This document shows positions 32,799-46,400 of a DNA stretch of 64,000 nucleotides, piece after piece. Both the position numbers and the translations under genes were made by a program. Origin of the DNA: Neoechinorhynchus agilis (lineage: Eukaryota; Acanthocephala); the NCBI GenBank assembly GCA_051530055.1, contig CM121342.1:14012001-14076000 (forward strand). Direction: 5' to 3'. Positions within the stretch are counted from its first letter, which is position 1. Each line of letters starts with the position of its first letter. The notes beneath the pieces were generated by a model. It saw nothing but the letters and a program-made list of their open reading frames with translations. It had not been told where the DNA came from and searched no databases.

Positions 32799-35700
32799 TT
32801 AGTGGCTCACAGTATCGACCAAGTTCTTTATAATGTCTCGGACAATCTCTTCCATATCACTTAAATTTCTAAGGAATATTGATCCACTCACTTCCTCTGG
32901 ATTGTATTTGTCCGATTTGTCGATTTCTTTATCCTGAGAGCTTAAATCTTTAACAATCGTCATCATATGACTAACATCGGTAACTGTAAGTACCGATTGG
33001 AAACTTGCGCATCCTCCCGGTCTTCGTTTGGTAACCTCAAACCTTTCGTGCGGCAAAAGGCAGAGCTGCACCGGTTTTACCATCAATGTTTTGAGCGCTG
33101 ATTTTAGTTCTAGACATCGTGAGAAGAGGTCTACTTTCCCAAGGATGTAAAGACCAAGTCGTGCTCTGGACATTGCAACAACGAGTCGTCTAACATCTCT
33201 CAGATGCCCCACGGAACTTTTCGATCTTACTAATGAGAGAATAATATAATCGTTTTGTTGCCCCTGATACTTGTCTACTGTACTCACGATCTTTGGTCCC
33301 TTTCCGCGACACCGGACACTGATCACGTCTCTAATTAGATGTTTCTGTCCATTGTACGTGGTTAAAATCGATATCCTGTCTCTGGGATACTTGATGATTG
33401 ATGTCATGTAGACGAAAAGAGCAACTGCATATTCAGCTTCCGCAAGGTTTTGATAAAAATATGGAACCGGTTCGGATTCGCCCGATAATATCGAGGATTT
33501 CGTTTAAGCCCAAACTGTTTGATGGAATTTAGAAAATAAATTGAACCAGAAAAATTTAGATAACAGAATGAAGTTTCCAAGTCGCAAAGTATAAATATGA
33601 TTATTCCGTTTGCCTTTAAATCGAACTTGAATATATTGGGAAATTTAAGGGCCTCTTGGATTTCTACAACGTCAGGTGAACGATGCATTTTTATATTTAA
33701 ATCATTTTAGAAGTCAAAAACGAGAATCCTCGACCTAATTTAGGATTATCTGGCACATCAATCAATTGGTAATCATACAAGAATCCGGGATTTGCCCACT
33801 GATCCATTTTGTAAGTATGGTCCATATTTGCGAGCGCTTCATATCGCCAACTGAACAGCTGCGCTATGCTTGGTCTTGAGCGTCCTTGAGCGTCTAATTG
33901 AACTACAGGCACGCCAAGTCGAACAAAGCGAGCAAAAAGCGATTGTTCCATATTACATTGTTTTTGAATGTCCTGATTTCTTATCACTGGCGGCAGTTGA
34001 TTGTGATCACCAATCATTATCCATCGCTTTAATCTAAAATGCCCTATATCAGGTTTCTGCAGAAGTAATGGAATGAACGTCTCGATTTCGAGAATCTGCG
34101 CTGACTCTTCCATCAGAATGTTATCATATTTGAATCCAACGCTGAGAAGATATTCGCGTCTAAGGGCCGCATGAGTGCAGGTCATTGCTATAACCTTAGC
34201 ATGCTTCACAAGTAAAAACTTGGCTCGTTCTACACCCGATCGCATTTGTTCGAACGCAAAGTAGTCGGCTAATTCATCGAATATTGACGATTTCAGGTAA
34301 TAAAAGCACTGATCAGCCACATGCATATCCTCTTCAATACTCTTGCCTTTAAAATTCAGTTGACCGAAATAAGTATGGAATGGGAACAGTGACCGAACAT
34401 CCTGAGGTCGTCTTACATCCATCTTAAATCGATCCCATCGTGAACGAATGTGATGAAGGAAAAAATATCCCGCTGTTTCACATGTGTATCCAACATCGCC
34501 TTCAACACCTAAACCACGGGCGAGTTGACTTACTTCTTCTAGAAGACGAAGCCGACGTTCAAGTATATAATCAACGCGACCGAATCGACTAAAGTCACTT
34601 TCAAGATTGCGTTCGCCATGACCAAGACGAAGAAGATGACGTTCTTGAACACCGACGCGGATAATTTTCTCAAACAATTGATTTAATGCCTGATTTGAAT
34701 GGGTTATTATCAATGTTCGCTGATTTGGTTCATTTTTGTAAATATTAGCGATTATCTGAACGGCAAGGTCAGTTTTTCCTGTTCCTGGTGGACCTACGAC
34801 CATTGTAAGACCTCGTGGGGCTGTTGTAGACAAAATGGCATCCACTTGTTTTCGCGTAAAGCGAATTTGATTTACAGGACAACATTCTGGCACAAGACGA
34901 GTCATGGGTTTACCTTCATTCGACTCACGAACTATTTTCTCATTAATCCATCATGAGCGCATTTTCCTATTCAAGACCATTATTATATTCTAGGCGAGAG
35001 CACTATGAATGAAAGCGTATTGATTATCGAAGTAAATCAAGGAGTGTGTGTGTGGTTTATTTAAACAGAAAGTGAATTTTAGCAACGGGGTTAAACGGGA
35101 GGACTTAATTCATTTAACTATGCGACCATGATCAAGTAGTAGGTTTCATTTTGACTAGAAGTTTACTTGCGCCTTCAAATTTTAGACAAAAGGGAGGTTT
35201 GGCGTTCTCCTTCGTTGTTCCGATAAACTCTACCTCGTGATCTCCGTCAAAAACGTCTACAATGTGATTTCCGTCAAGAAAAGTATCATTCCAATCGCAC
35301 CAATCGTTATTGCTATCAACCAATTGAGAATAATGAGCCGAATTTGGCTGTCCATATCCGAGAAGAAGATCATGTAACCATGAAGGTAACGTTGAGTTTG
35401 CATTCATAAGCGATCTTATCGTTTCGAGAACTGATTTAAAGTTATTCTCTTTTGGATTGCGTCTTACAATGACGTTAAAGCTCGAGTACACATCGCTGGT
35501 ATGCTCATTGAAGCCATCCAATCTGTATTGATTAGCGTCTAACTTTACCCTGTATGTGCGTTTGTTCGTTGAGCGATCAATGTTCGAATCAAGAAAAACA
35601 GTTTCTTCAACGAGCTTACCACTTGCGTCCAATATTCCTTCAACCTCACATCCACGAACCCACTGAACCCCAAATTGATCTCTGAAATTATCTTTTACCT

Positions 35701-38150
35701 CTCCATCAGTCCTTCCGTTTAAAGAAAGTAAAAAACACACATCGTATTTTCGAAGAGCTTCCCATTCAGACCTTATGTCCTCTCGCAAATCCAACAGAAG
35801 TTCAACATCCGCACAAACATTCGATGGACAATCTTCACCAACATTAGGAGCGCTGACTTGAATGATTGTGAACGACTGAATTGGTAGTGCCATCCTTGAC
35901 CAACCATTAAAAAGACAACGACCTGATCGCTGACAACTAACTGGATTCATCCTCGATATTACGTCTTCAAGATCCTCTCGAATGGCGTAATTAGAATCGT
36001 GTTTAAAGAGAACGAAATTCCGGTATAAATAATCGTGTAAATTTGGCACGTCTTTCTATTAAAGAACTAAGGAGATTAAATTTTTAGAATGGCAAATAAT
36101 AATTAAAAAACACAAATTTCCATAAATTGATCAATCTAAACTGAACTAGAATTTAGGGTACGTATTTTAAGCCCAAATATCGTTTAATCACAAAGCAAAA
36201 GTAATTTTAAAATGCTCACCTTCCAAATTTTAATAGTATCTTCGGTTTACGGTTTTAAGTAAGGTACAACCGTGCACGGAATTCTAAAAATCTATGAAAT
36301 GAGATGGCACACGAAGTCTTCTTAATTACAATGTAACGTCGATTATCCGAAAGGCCAATTTTTGTCCGGGTTGCTTTCTTACTCAAATTCTGTTGCTAGA
36401 AGAGAATCAGAGACTGCAGCGAAAAAACGGAGGTGTGCAATGGGGTACAGAGATCAAATAAGTGATTATTTTCATGAATAAAGCCAAAATTATGAAATTC
36501 TGCAACCATTTTGCCTTTTTAAGAACTTTTTCCGCATGCTGAGAACTTTGATATCTGTAATCTGGCTTTACAAGCTGGATAGACCACATTGAATTTCAAT
36601 TCGCTAACGAATGCTCGTTTTGAAACAAATTTTAGTCTGTGGAATGTTTTACAAACACATTCAATTCCTGTTAATTGGACCACATATGAAAGCGGTCGAT
36701 TTAACCGGATTTGACTGTATCTAAGAAGCGTAGACAAGAATCTAAATAGATTTCTACCTTTGTTTTTGAGGAGTGCGAATACCACTCGCATTGAACGTAC
36801 ATAAAATTTAGCAGTGAAGAAAAAACGGTTATGAACTCTGTTCGAAGTGCTCATAATCCAAGTGCGGACGAATAGAAAAACTATTGAAGTTGAGAAGTAC
36901 CAACATAAACTGAGAAATTGGATATTTAGTATGGGCAGGAAAGTGCTTTTATCTTTCGACCATAAGACTTCTTCAGTTGGATATAGTGGCATTGAATTTA
37001 GAATTTCAAAAATTGTTTGTTTTCGTTCATATTTGTTGACGAGTGCATCGATTCGTTCAGAGCGCCGTTTAATTTCATCATCTCCTTTGCTAAAAACCAT
37101 GATTTCTTCACATACTGTTTCAAATTGAGCTTCATTTAAACGTTCAAAAAGGGACCTTAAATTATTTTTTTGATCGAGTTTGGATACATTACTCACGGCG
37201 TATTGAATGAGAGGACAAGTTGGTTCACTCACTGTGAGATGACGGCAGAGTTTAAATAGAATCCGCTGAAGATAACTCAGTTTTTCGTAATGCAATCTCT
37301 CGCCGTCGATGTTGTTTATTAAGTCGGTATTGATGAGATGTTCAAGCTGATTGACGAGAGTGTTGTTTTTAATAAGAGGATTTCGTTTACAGTTAACAAC
37401 GAAATTCATTTCGTCCAGTATAGCGTCCAGGAACCGTCTTGTTGGTAGTTGAGACTCGCACTCGATAACGAATTTAAGAACGTTATTTATATAACGACTA
37501 TCAAGCGAATCGAGGCAACTTCGAAGAAGATTAGCGATAAAGCGTCCATCTTGAGAGTAGAGCCTAACGGCGACCGAGTAGAGTTTCATCATTTTTCGTG
37601 GATTTCCGGACTTGGTTAACTCATGAAGTCGTCTTTTTTCACTCAAATTCAACCAAATGCACAATCCAAGGATTCGCTGGACTTGTTTCCTTACCACGTC
37701 CACTTCAATACTATTAACACAATGACCAATAAAAATAAGCGCTACCATTTGTTCGTTCGTCTTTAAAGAAGAAGTGAAGAATATGGATAATATGCCAGTA
37801 AAGAGCGTTTGGATCGATTTAGCAGAGAACAGTGACCATGCAGTGGATCCTGTCAGTGTATTAACTTCAAATTTGGTGTTTATCATCGCACAAATCGATA
37901 AAAATAGTTCCACTGATTGGTTTGAACCACTCAGCGCCGGAATTAAACATCTCTCCAAATATTGACAGAATTCAAGCAAGTTCAATCGGGCTTTTGAGAA
38001 CGAACTAAGAATCATTTCACGCTCGTATATGCTTTTTATAAGTCCATTCAAATCCGAGATGGACTCTAAAGACTTTTGTAGCCATGTCGTCTGTGCCAAT
38101 TGAACGATAGCTGCACTCTCGGACGCATTCAATTCCGTTTGAACCAGCAT
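32799..38150 (-). CDS. AQR: Aquarius (intron-binding spliceosomal RNA helicase)
   Basis: Orthologue of AQR/IBP160 (C. elegans EMB-4), an SF1 helicase that binds introns and joins the spliceosome and the intron-binding complex. Exon 1 38150-36911: armadillo-like N-terminus, with [29 protein letters not shown], and [13 protein letters not shown]. Exon 2 36051 to about 35140: [47 protein letters not shown]. Exon 3 about 34940-33735: Walker [65 protein letters not shown]. Exon 4 about 33490-32799: [66 protein letters not shown]. About 1350 aa against 1485 in human. Catalytic motifs are intact. No AG acceptor was visible in frame for exon 4. Confidence 0.95.
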
Positions 38151-38399
38151 TACCGTTCATTTTTGTGGTTCAAACACGGCCATCGCATCAATGTTCTTTC
38201 GTGCATTCGTCCATCGTAACCTTGGATTTTGCGAGATTTTTGTGTGTAAACTTAATAATTCTTCGGATCTCCTGCTGGGTTTTTTTGGACCGAGACTCCG
38301 ATCGAGAAAAAGAAATAGTCGAAGTGTTAGAAAGATATAGATTTTCCCCAAAACTTCCCTAGTACGTTTTATTTTTTAATTTTATTGAGCGGAATCTGA

Positions 38400-39310
38400 A
38401 CTCAATGGATCCTGAGGGAAACATTGAGGTTACTAGAGAACAACCACGTGACTACCTACCGTTCCTCAACATGATCTTCAGAGTAGACGAACCAACTCAA
38501 AGAGCCTGGTATAGGAAGTTATGTAAAAAGGACATTGTCCTACATCGGGTCTCACATCACCCATGGGCGATTAAGCAGGCGATTCTAGGAGGCATGTTGA
38601 GAAATGCTAGATTATGCTCGACAACTAGACAGAGCAGATTAGATGCAGAGGAACGGATCCGTGGTATTTTCGCAAGCAACGGATATTCTACACAAGAAGT
38701 AGACCGGATGATTGACAGGGCAAACAACCGACGAAATCGGAACGATCGATTTACCACTGTCGGGAATTCCGTATATATCCGAAGATTTCACATGGAACGT
38801 GAAGCGAATACTTTTGGAATGCCACGTCAGAGCTCGGGTTGTGCATATGACCGGTCCTTCCTTAAGAAAACTTCTGATGAGGACTAATCACCACGAGGAT
38901 CAGGAGAATTGTCCAAAAAAGTGCATTACGTGCACTCAATGTCAATTGGACAATGGAGATGGAAGACGAAGACCGAAGGCATCCTGTATGATGAGCAACG
39001 TGGTATAGCGGATCACATACGGCAATTGCATGGACCAGGGGAAATCCTGCAGCTACATTGGAAAGACGGAGCGGAGGCTACACCAGCGGGTAACTGAGCA
39101 TTTCTGTAATGCACGTAACCCGCACGCACCGTCGTACGCGTCAGCACTGTTGGCCACCCATTTTGCTAACCACCACAATAATGTTAGCTTAGCCTTGGGG
39201 TGGGGGTTCTCTACAAGGCATCTGATCCTGTAGACCTTTTGCATTGCCGAAGCTCTGCTTATTGGCCGTGGAGGAGTAGCAGCATCCGTGGCACCAACAA
39301 CGGGATTACT
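38400..39310 (+). mobile_element. Penelope-like element: RT thumb plus GIY-YIG endonuclease, 5'-truncated
   Basis: The plus strand first encodes LPFLNMIFRV, WYRKLCKKDIVLHRVSHHPW, ILGGMLRNARLCST, the post-catalytic part of a Penelope RT, then in another frame CSYIGKTERRLHQRVTEHF, a GIY-YIG endonuclease with its Arg and EH residues. The catalytic RT palm is missing. Broken, with at least two breaks. It lies 250 bp upstream of Aquarius in divergent orientation. Confidence 0.85.
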
Positions 39311-40300
39311 CAATAGGAAGGATGAATTGTTAGACAGTTTATCCCTTGTCTGACCTTTTCAGAGGGAGAGTCCACGAAGAAGCCGTGAAGCGGCAAAAAT
39401 TCGGACAAAATAAAACATCGTACTCGGGAACGTTTTGGAAAAATCTATCTATATTAAACAATGCGACTACGCAACAGAGATGCCTTCTATCAATTAAGTG
39501 TCAGAAATGAATATTAGCAGAAGTGTACGGGTTGGCGACCCTTCGCCGTTGCTGAACCCTGAACATTAGAAGGCTAAAGCGACACCACTCATGGAAGTCC
39601 TCAATGGTCATCCAGAATCCCCGACAACTTGGGACTCTGGCCACTGCTGTAACCGGAAATTGGTCACCTTCGTCTCAACTTCTAGTTTTCCCATGGACCG
39701 TGGGATTTCCGAGCTCAGGCAACCGGATATGGAATATCAGTTACTCTCACGTTTTCTTATGGTCCTCGTACTTCTTTTTTGAATGGAAAGCAATATAATC
39801 GATCAAGATACGGCTAGGGCGTAGCATCTATGCGACGCGGAACATTATCTTCAGGATAGATCTAGAAATATGCAACCGTCAGACCAACGAAGACGGCTAA
39901 AGAAGATAGTTGGAAACAGAACAACGAAATCATTGAGAAATCAATATCTCTCGGTATCAAATCCCTGCCAATTGCCCAACAACTTAACTAGTCTCTGTGC
40001 CGAGCTGAGTGAAGGAACAAGAAAATGCGGAGGACAATAGAAGTAATTTAGATAAAATATCGAAACGACCATGACAAGAACCAACATCGACCACGAAACC
40101 TGGATAAATCTCGCTTAGGACCGAATGATCTAGAAACGCACCTATCAAACTGCGTCATTCAAACACGAGACCGACCTCCTAAAAGATGCAGACGATAAGA
40201 TGAAATTAAGAGAGAAGGTTCCACTCTGACCAAAGGGTCAAACTTTCGACTTCCGTTTTGATCTGAGCAGGATTATCGTATGCAGGAGAGTGAGGAGTTG
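39311..40300. other. Intergenic, probably Penelope 3' remnant
   Basis: No gene recognised. Base composition is more even than flanking DNA for the first 500 bp, which fits an untranslated tail of the adjacent element; no specific motif seen. Confidence 0.3.
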
Positions 40301-40715
40301 GCCTCTTCGATGACTTTGTTTTAACTACCCTTGTAGATTGAGGGTTTTTTAGGATCCTGAAGAAAGAGTAAAACTCCGAAATATTAGTTCGAAAATAAAT
40401 TGATTTCAAACTTGTAAACTGCTAAAATAACGACAATCGAAAAGACAACATGCGGTTGAGAAATCAGTCGACAATCCACCAATTGATCAACATGCGGTTG
40501 AACAAACCGTATTGTTGGAACAAAGGTGTATATTTCATCATCGGTCTTATTCTGACTACCCCCTTGTAGATCGCGTGTTTTCAGTACCCTGAAGAAGGAG
40601 TAAAACTCCGAAATATCGTACAAGAACTTTTTTCAACCGTGTATAGTGCTCCAATAAGGAAAACCGAGAAGACAACATGCGGTTGAGAAATCAGTCGACA
40701 ATCCACCAACATATC
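40300..40715 (+). repeat. Two tandem diverged units with hammerhead-like cores
   Basis: Units about 40310-40490 and 40550-40715 share ordered blocks: CTACC-TTGTAGAT, then CTGAAGAA-GAGTAAAACTCC, GAAATAT, then GACAACATGCGGTTGAGAAA and CAGTCGACAATCCACCAA. CTGAAGA (fits CUGANGA), a GGAGT/ACTCC hairpin and GAAA give hammerhead core geometry; no good stem III return strand was found in either unit. Position 3' of the Penelope fragment in the same orientation fits terminal repeats of that family. Confidence 0.55.
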
Positions 40716-41241
40716 TAAATACGTATTAAATGTTTTGAATACACTTTTCCCAAGTGAAATTGGAATAAAGACCTAAAAACATAGCAAAAGAACTGTAGAT
40801 GTTCGTTTAACTTAAAAATAATTGAAGCAAAAAATTTGCATACTAGGTAACTCCTGGTTTTTTCAACACGCTTTTAAAAACGTCTGACGCGATTAAAAAG
40901 AGTCACTCTCGTTTAAGTGTCTTAGCCGATGTTGAAAGATCAATTTCTCAAGAATTGCGCCGTAGTTTTTCAAACAAAACGATCAATTCCTGCATTTTTG
41001 AACGTCTGAAGTTTTATATTTTTATTTAATTTCCCTTCCGAAATTTTTAATCTGTAAGTTAGAATTTTGATTATAGCCTAAAAAAATTTCGGTTTTTTAA
41101 TTCCAAATGTCCATCCTCACACGCTGTTGAATTCTGTTAATAAAGATTATAACGAGTGTAAAAGTATTTCATAGTCGCGATCTTGTCCACATTTTTCGTT
41201 GTTAGCAAATCGTTTCTTCTTACTTTCTTTTGGTAGTTTTG

Positions 41242-41355
41242 CCATCCCGGATTTAAGTTCACTAATTTATTTCCCCGATATTTCGTCGGATAATTACGAC
41301 ATTATCAAGGTTTGTCTTTATGGGGAAATAAATTAGTGAACTTAAATCCTGGATG
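41242..41355. mobile_element. Foldback element, 34-bp inverted arms
   Basis: Arms GGATTTAAGTTCACTAATTT... at 41249 and complement at 41322-41348, loop about 45 bp. The minus-strand loop contains GTCG..CGAC followed by GAAATATC, reminiscent of a hammerhead stem II and core but with a non-matching first box (CTTGATAA). Confidence 0.7.
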
Positions 41356-41559
41356 CCGAAGATAACAATCCAAGAAATCATTTCTTTATAGTTGAAAGTC
41401 GAGCATGAAACTCAGAACAAATTCACAACTTCATTTGGTTATCTTCCCAAAAAATGGATCGAAACTTTTGTGTTTTACGTTTAGAAGCATTGTCTAAAAT
41501 GTTCTTACTTTCAAACTTCTACGCATAAGAAACATTTTTTATTATTTAGCAATAAGGCT

Positions 41560-42240
41560 CTATTTTTTCCCATACAATCGCTTCGAATCTTTCCAATTTT
41601 GAATAGCACGACTAAGCGTGATCGCAGGCTTCCGTGGTGCAATAAAAACCCCTGGCATTGATGCTACTGAAATCAATCCGTTTTTGTATTTGGATTGATT
41701 CGTTGCATTCATATCGTTGAGACTTGAGTCGGAACTAAACTCAATAATGTTTCCACTCTCCAACGCCGACATGGAGGCAACACTTGACTCAGTACTGTTA
41801 ACCGCGTGTCTTTCAACTATCCCGGATAATGAATCGTAATCGTTATAAATCATGTCCTTTTCGCCGTAATCATTTGATGTTAATTCAAATTTGCATCTTT
41901 CCATCGGCGCATCGAACGCCTCTGAACGCACAATTGCTGCATTTGTGATTGTATTTTCATCGAGGCTACCTTGCAACTCGCGATTATAATCCGAGGAATA
42001 CTCGCTCATTTCTCTCAGTTTCACGAGTGGAATAGGACCTTTGACTTTCGGTATTTCATCCATTGATCGGAAAAATGATGCCGTACATGACCGAGTTCGA
42101 TCAACGTACAAATTTGGTACGTCCACAGCGGCCGTATCGTGTTCACTGTTGAGATTTTGAGAATCAGAGCCCCTCATTCCAAGCGCAATTGATATAATCC
42201 TATGCAATTCTTTGCCAATACAAACAAGACCACCGTACAT
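41560..42240 (-). CDS. Hypothetical 226-aa protein
   Basis: ATG-initiated, uninterrupted. Ser/Asn/Glu-rich, mostly disordered; C-terminal block VASMPGVFIAPRKPAITLSR then IQNWKDSKRLYGKK looks most constrained. No family recognised. Its start lies 150 bp outside the left edge of palindrome 2. Confidence 0.5.
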   Translation of the reverse strand: MYGGLVCIGKELHRIISIALGMRGSDSQNLNSEHDTAAVDVPNLYVDRTRSCTASFFRSMDEIPKVKGPIPLVKLREMSEYSSDYNRELQGSLDENTITNAAIVRSEAFDAPMERCKFELTSNDYGEKDMIYNDYDSLSGIVERHAVNSTESSVASMSALESGNIIEFSSDSSLNDMNATNQSKYKNGLISVASMPGVFIAPRKPAITLSRAIQNWKDSKRLYGKK

Positions 42241-43144
42241 TTTACAATCGATTTTTAATACTAAAAGACATTGGGAAAAGAAAACTCAATCTCTATGGAA
42301 ACAGTATTCCACTTCTGTTTCAGAATCTGTCTGGTTATGATAAATGTAAAAAAACACAGCAAACTCCAATAAATAGTCAACAGTTCAATTCCTAGGATAA
42401 ATTTCGATCGTTTAACATTTGCATTTGACACAAACTAACAAATATTGAACTGTATGTGAAAACGATAATAATAAACGAATATCTTTGAGCAGCAATAATG
42501 AGACACAAAAAGTTTAAACGCAAAGATATTGAAAAAGTATTTATTGCCATCAAATCAAGAAAACATCATAGAGAATTCTAAGATCAGTCACATAACAAAG
42601 CAAGCCTTTGTGGGTGTCGAATTCACAGCATTTCTATTTTCCTTACAATCGCACCTTTTATCGATTGACACGCCATTCATAACACTCTGAATGTGTCGTC
42701 CGCATCCTATCGACTGATTAGAACCGATTTATAAACGGAAAAGAACCTCTCCAGGTTGTCTTTTTACAGACGTCGATCTCGGTTTTGTAACACATCCTAA
42801 AAAGAACTTCACGGAAATGTTTAAAAGATAAAATATTTTAGTAGCAAAGCTTGGAGAAAAAGTGTAAAAAAGCCAACGCGATCAGAGGATATTCTTTTTA
42901 AATCGAAAACTTCAATTCTTCTTGGGTTCTAGACCTAAAAATCCGTGAACGTTCTACAGTCAAAATAATGATTTTAACGAAAAAAATCTCTCGAGTTTCC
43001 CACTTATAAAATAAAGCATTCCTTTTGTTATACTTGTTAGTTGTTGCGAATGAGCTTAGAACACGTATGTGCATGTTCATGAGTTATTCAACGAAAATTA
43101 ACAAAACGTTAAATTCACTGAAATGAAGAATCAATGTGAACTTT

Positions 43145-43409
<265 letters not shown>

Positions 43410-46400
43410 TTGCTTTACAAACAAATCTTCGTCTTCTGTGACCCGAACGGTAGCATTCATTTGAGACCAGGCGCTCACATGTCCGGACCGTCCTCCCGTT
43501 TTGTAACCCATTCGACGTTCAAGTGGAACCTCACCGGTGAGCAGAATTGGCGGAGGTTGAAGTTGGGCGTCGCTTTGGTCGTTGCTTTCATCGTGCTCGT
43601 CCGTATTGACCCACCGTTTTCTTCGCTCACAGTAGAAAAGTTTCTTCTCGGAATCGTCCGGTAGGATGGCGACCGGTATTTGTTTAGTTTTGCTTTGCGG
43701 TCTTAGAATTCCACTAAAAAGGCTGAAGAGTCCTTTCACGGGTTCTGGAGACGATCGGTTCGATTTGCTTGTTTCATTTTGACCCCCAACATTTGGAGAG
43801 TTCATCGACATTTTTGCCATTGCATCATTCAACTTTTCTATATCTGGACTTTGATTGCAATCATTAACCAAAGGATAAAACGCTTGACGAGGCGTTAGAG
43901 GTCTGGGAGGCAATGCCGATGGAATTGGTTCACTTGCAATCAATGTTGGTTCCATACCAAGGTTTTGATGTGCCAAATCATGACACGATTCAACTTCAAG
44001 CGATTGAAACACCTCCTCCTCTTTTGGCACAATAGATGGTTCGTACGCCGGGAACGAATGCTCGTGTTGTTCATCAAGAATTTCCTGTAAAACGGAGAAA
44101 TTAAAAAATCGTTTTAATCGTCAATCGGGTAGACTTTATTGAAGACAAACACGCAACAGGCTCCGATCGATCGTAGTCAAGTCACTAAAAATCGAAATCG
44201 ATTAGAAATGAGATCGCGAGCAGAGCAGCATGCAGCGTGCTGTTTCGGTACTACCACTTTTGTTGCGAATTAAATCAAAATATCTCAGTTTAACTGTCAA
44301 AATGTGTATGAAAGTTAATTTTAGAATCTTTCTTGGTCGCATGCAAAACTTAAGGTGGGTCGACTATTCAACTCTCATTCTAATTTAAAACAGCGAAACC
44401 GGAGCCAATGTATAGGCAAAAGAATATAATCAATGTATACGATTGGACTTACACTGTCTTCTGTTTTGTCGACATTTTGTTCGCTGATTTGGTAATCATC
44501 AATACTCTGCGTTTCGTTCCTTGGTGCGTTCAATTGTTCAGTGGATTTAAACGAAGACTCCTGCCGTTCACACTCTTGAACAAACCTCAAGTCCATTTCC
44601 GGGTTGTGTCGATGTGATTCTGCACACGGACAACGAACGAGATTGAACATTCGCTGCTGAAGCGAAACGAGCCATGCAGGAAGTTGAAAGATGCCGTATT
44701 GGAATTCGGGCAGATGCTGTGTTAATCGGTACGATAAGTCGACGACCAGTGAACACACGGTGATTTGATCATGAACATTCTCTTCTTCTACGAAATTTTG
44801 GGCGATCGCCTCGCAATACTTCCAAGCTCGATCGTAATGCCCAACTTCAGCGAGCGCATGCGCCAGCAAAACTTTGAATTTGAAAAGCGAGGGAATCCAG
44901 CGTTCAATTACGTCTTCGTAAATTTCAGTGAGTTGAATACAGTCTAGAATAGAGCTCAATAGTGAGATAGTACCCTTCTGGTCGAAAAGAAGTTCTCTGA
45001 TTCCAAAATTGCTCACATCTTTATTGCAGCCAAGCAATCCTGATGACGGAAGGGATCCATCAAAAAGGAGGTCGCAGATTTCGACTGCAATGTGACGTTT
45101 CATTTGTGTCAAAGTAGATTTTAGAGTCGAAATCGAAGCTGATATTAAATTTGGATTGCGCTGATCTCGCAATGATAAAACTATGGCCAAATGTTTTCTC
45201 CATTGCCCATCGATCATGTATTCTGAATTCTAAATGAAATTCAATACAGTCGTTCGTTATGCTACATAAAATACTCACGTTCAATGTAGAAGGAACTTTT
45301 GATAGAAGAAGTTCATAGAACGTTATCAGTGCGCGATTTGACGGCGATATCACTTGTTTTCCAAGCCAATCGATGTACCTAATGATCAGTTCGATTTTCA
45401 AGAGTTGTAATAAATTTCGATATCGGTTTTTTATATAAAAATTGGATGAAAAAGGCTTTCAAAAAATTTCTGAAGAAAACTTTCAATGGGATGCGCATTA
45501 CATTCGTGTGAACGACAAAAATAACATCAAAGTCATTCTTTTTGGAGAGGCCATTTAGAGTTTTTCCATCAAAGATCTCCGTGTATACAGTTATTTGAAA
45601 AATTCAATTCTAGCGGCAAACAATAAACCAGGAAATTCCATTGATTATGATTTTGAGATGCCGAATTTTGAAACATAATAGAAAATCGTGCTTTTACAGC
45701 TTCAAGTCCATAATTTTAGTTGACCGAACTACGACAAATCTCTATAGAGGTTAAGAGCCAATTTAAAGTTTGAAATCGGACGAAAATAAACAAGGATGCG
45801 ATACTGATTTCGGATGTTACTTACGAATGTAAAAGTCTGATTTGATCGCTTGACGAATTAGAAAACAGTGACAGAAAAAGCGCTTGACTCCAATCCGAAT
45901 GTTCTTGGGCGAAATGCATTGCGCTGTTGGCACCGACGAACAGTGAATCAGACGAGGCAACAATGCAAAGAAGATTGGACTGCTCCTGTGAACCGGAAGC
46001 CTGATACTTTTCTGCACCTTCAGTTCGGTTGGAACCATCAAAATCAATAAGATCATCGATTTTAAGCTGGCGCGTTAAAACGCTCCATAAATCAAAAGGA
46101 AGTTTGAATTTGACGGCACGATCTATATGGACGCTTTTGGACAAGAAGTCGTGAACGAGATCCCACAAAAGTTTCATATCTTCCTGATCCCCGTTTGCTT
46201 CTTGTAATTGATCGCTATGTGATCGGCATATTTTAAGCAGTCGATGAACGGGCAACAAGCGTCGGTCAACGGGGCCGAAGTGTCCAGTTAAATCGACAGC
46301 ATATCGACGATAATTTCGTTTTACTACAATCTTTCCGTTGTTCGTTGTAAATAACAGAAATTCTTGGTTGAATGAAACGCAAGTTTGTCTTTTTGTGACT

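Noticed and set aside
40300-40715. Firm call of active hammerhead ribozymes
   Set aside because: Core boxes and stem II fit, but neither a downstream nor an upstream stem III partner with a UH cleavage site could be found.
41560-42240. N-terminus of a mitochondrial cytochrome P450 (PKVKGPIPLV motif)
   Set aside because: Only one short motif fits; nothing after it resembles a P450.
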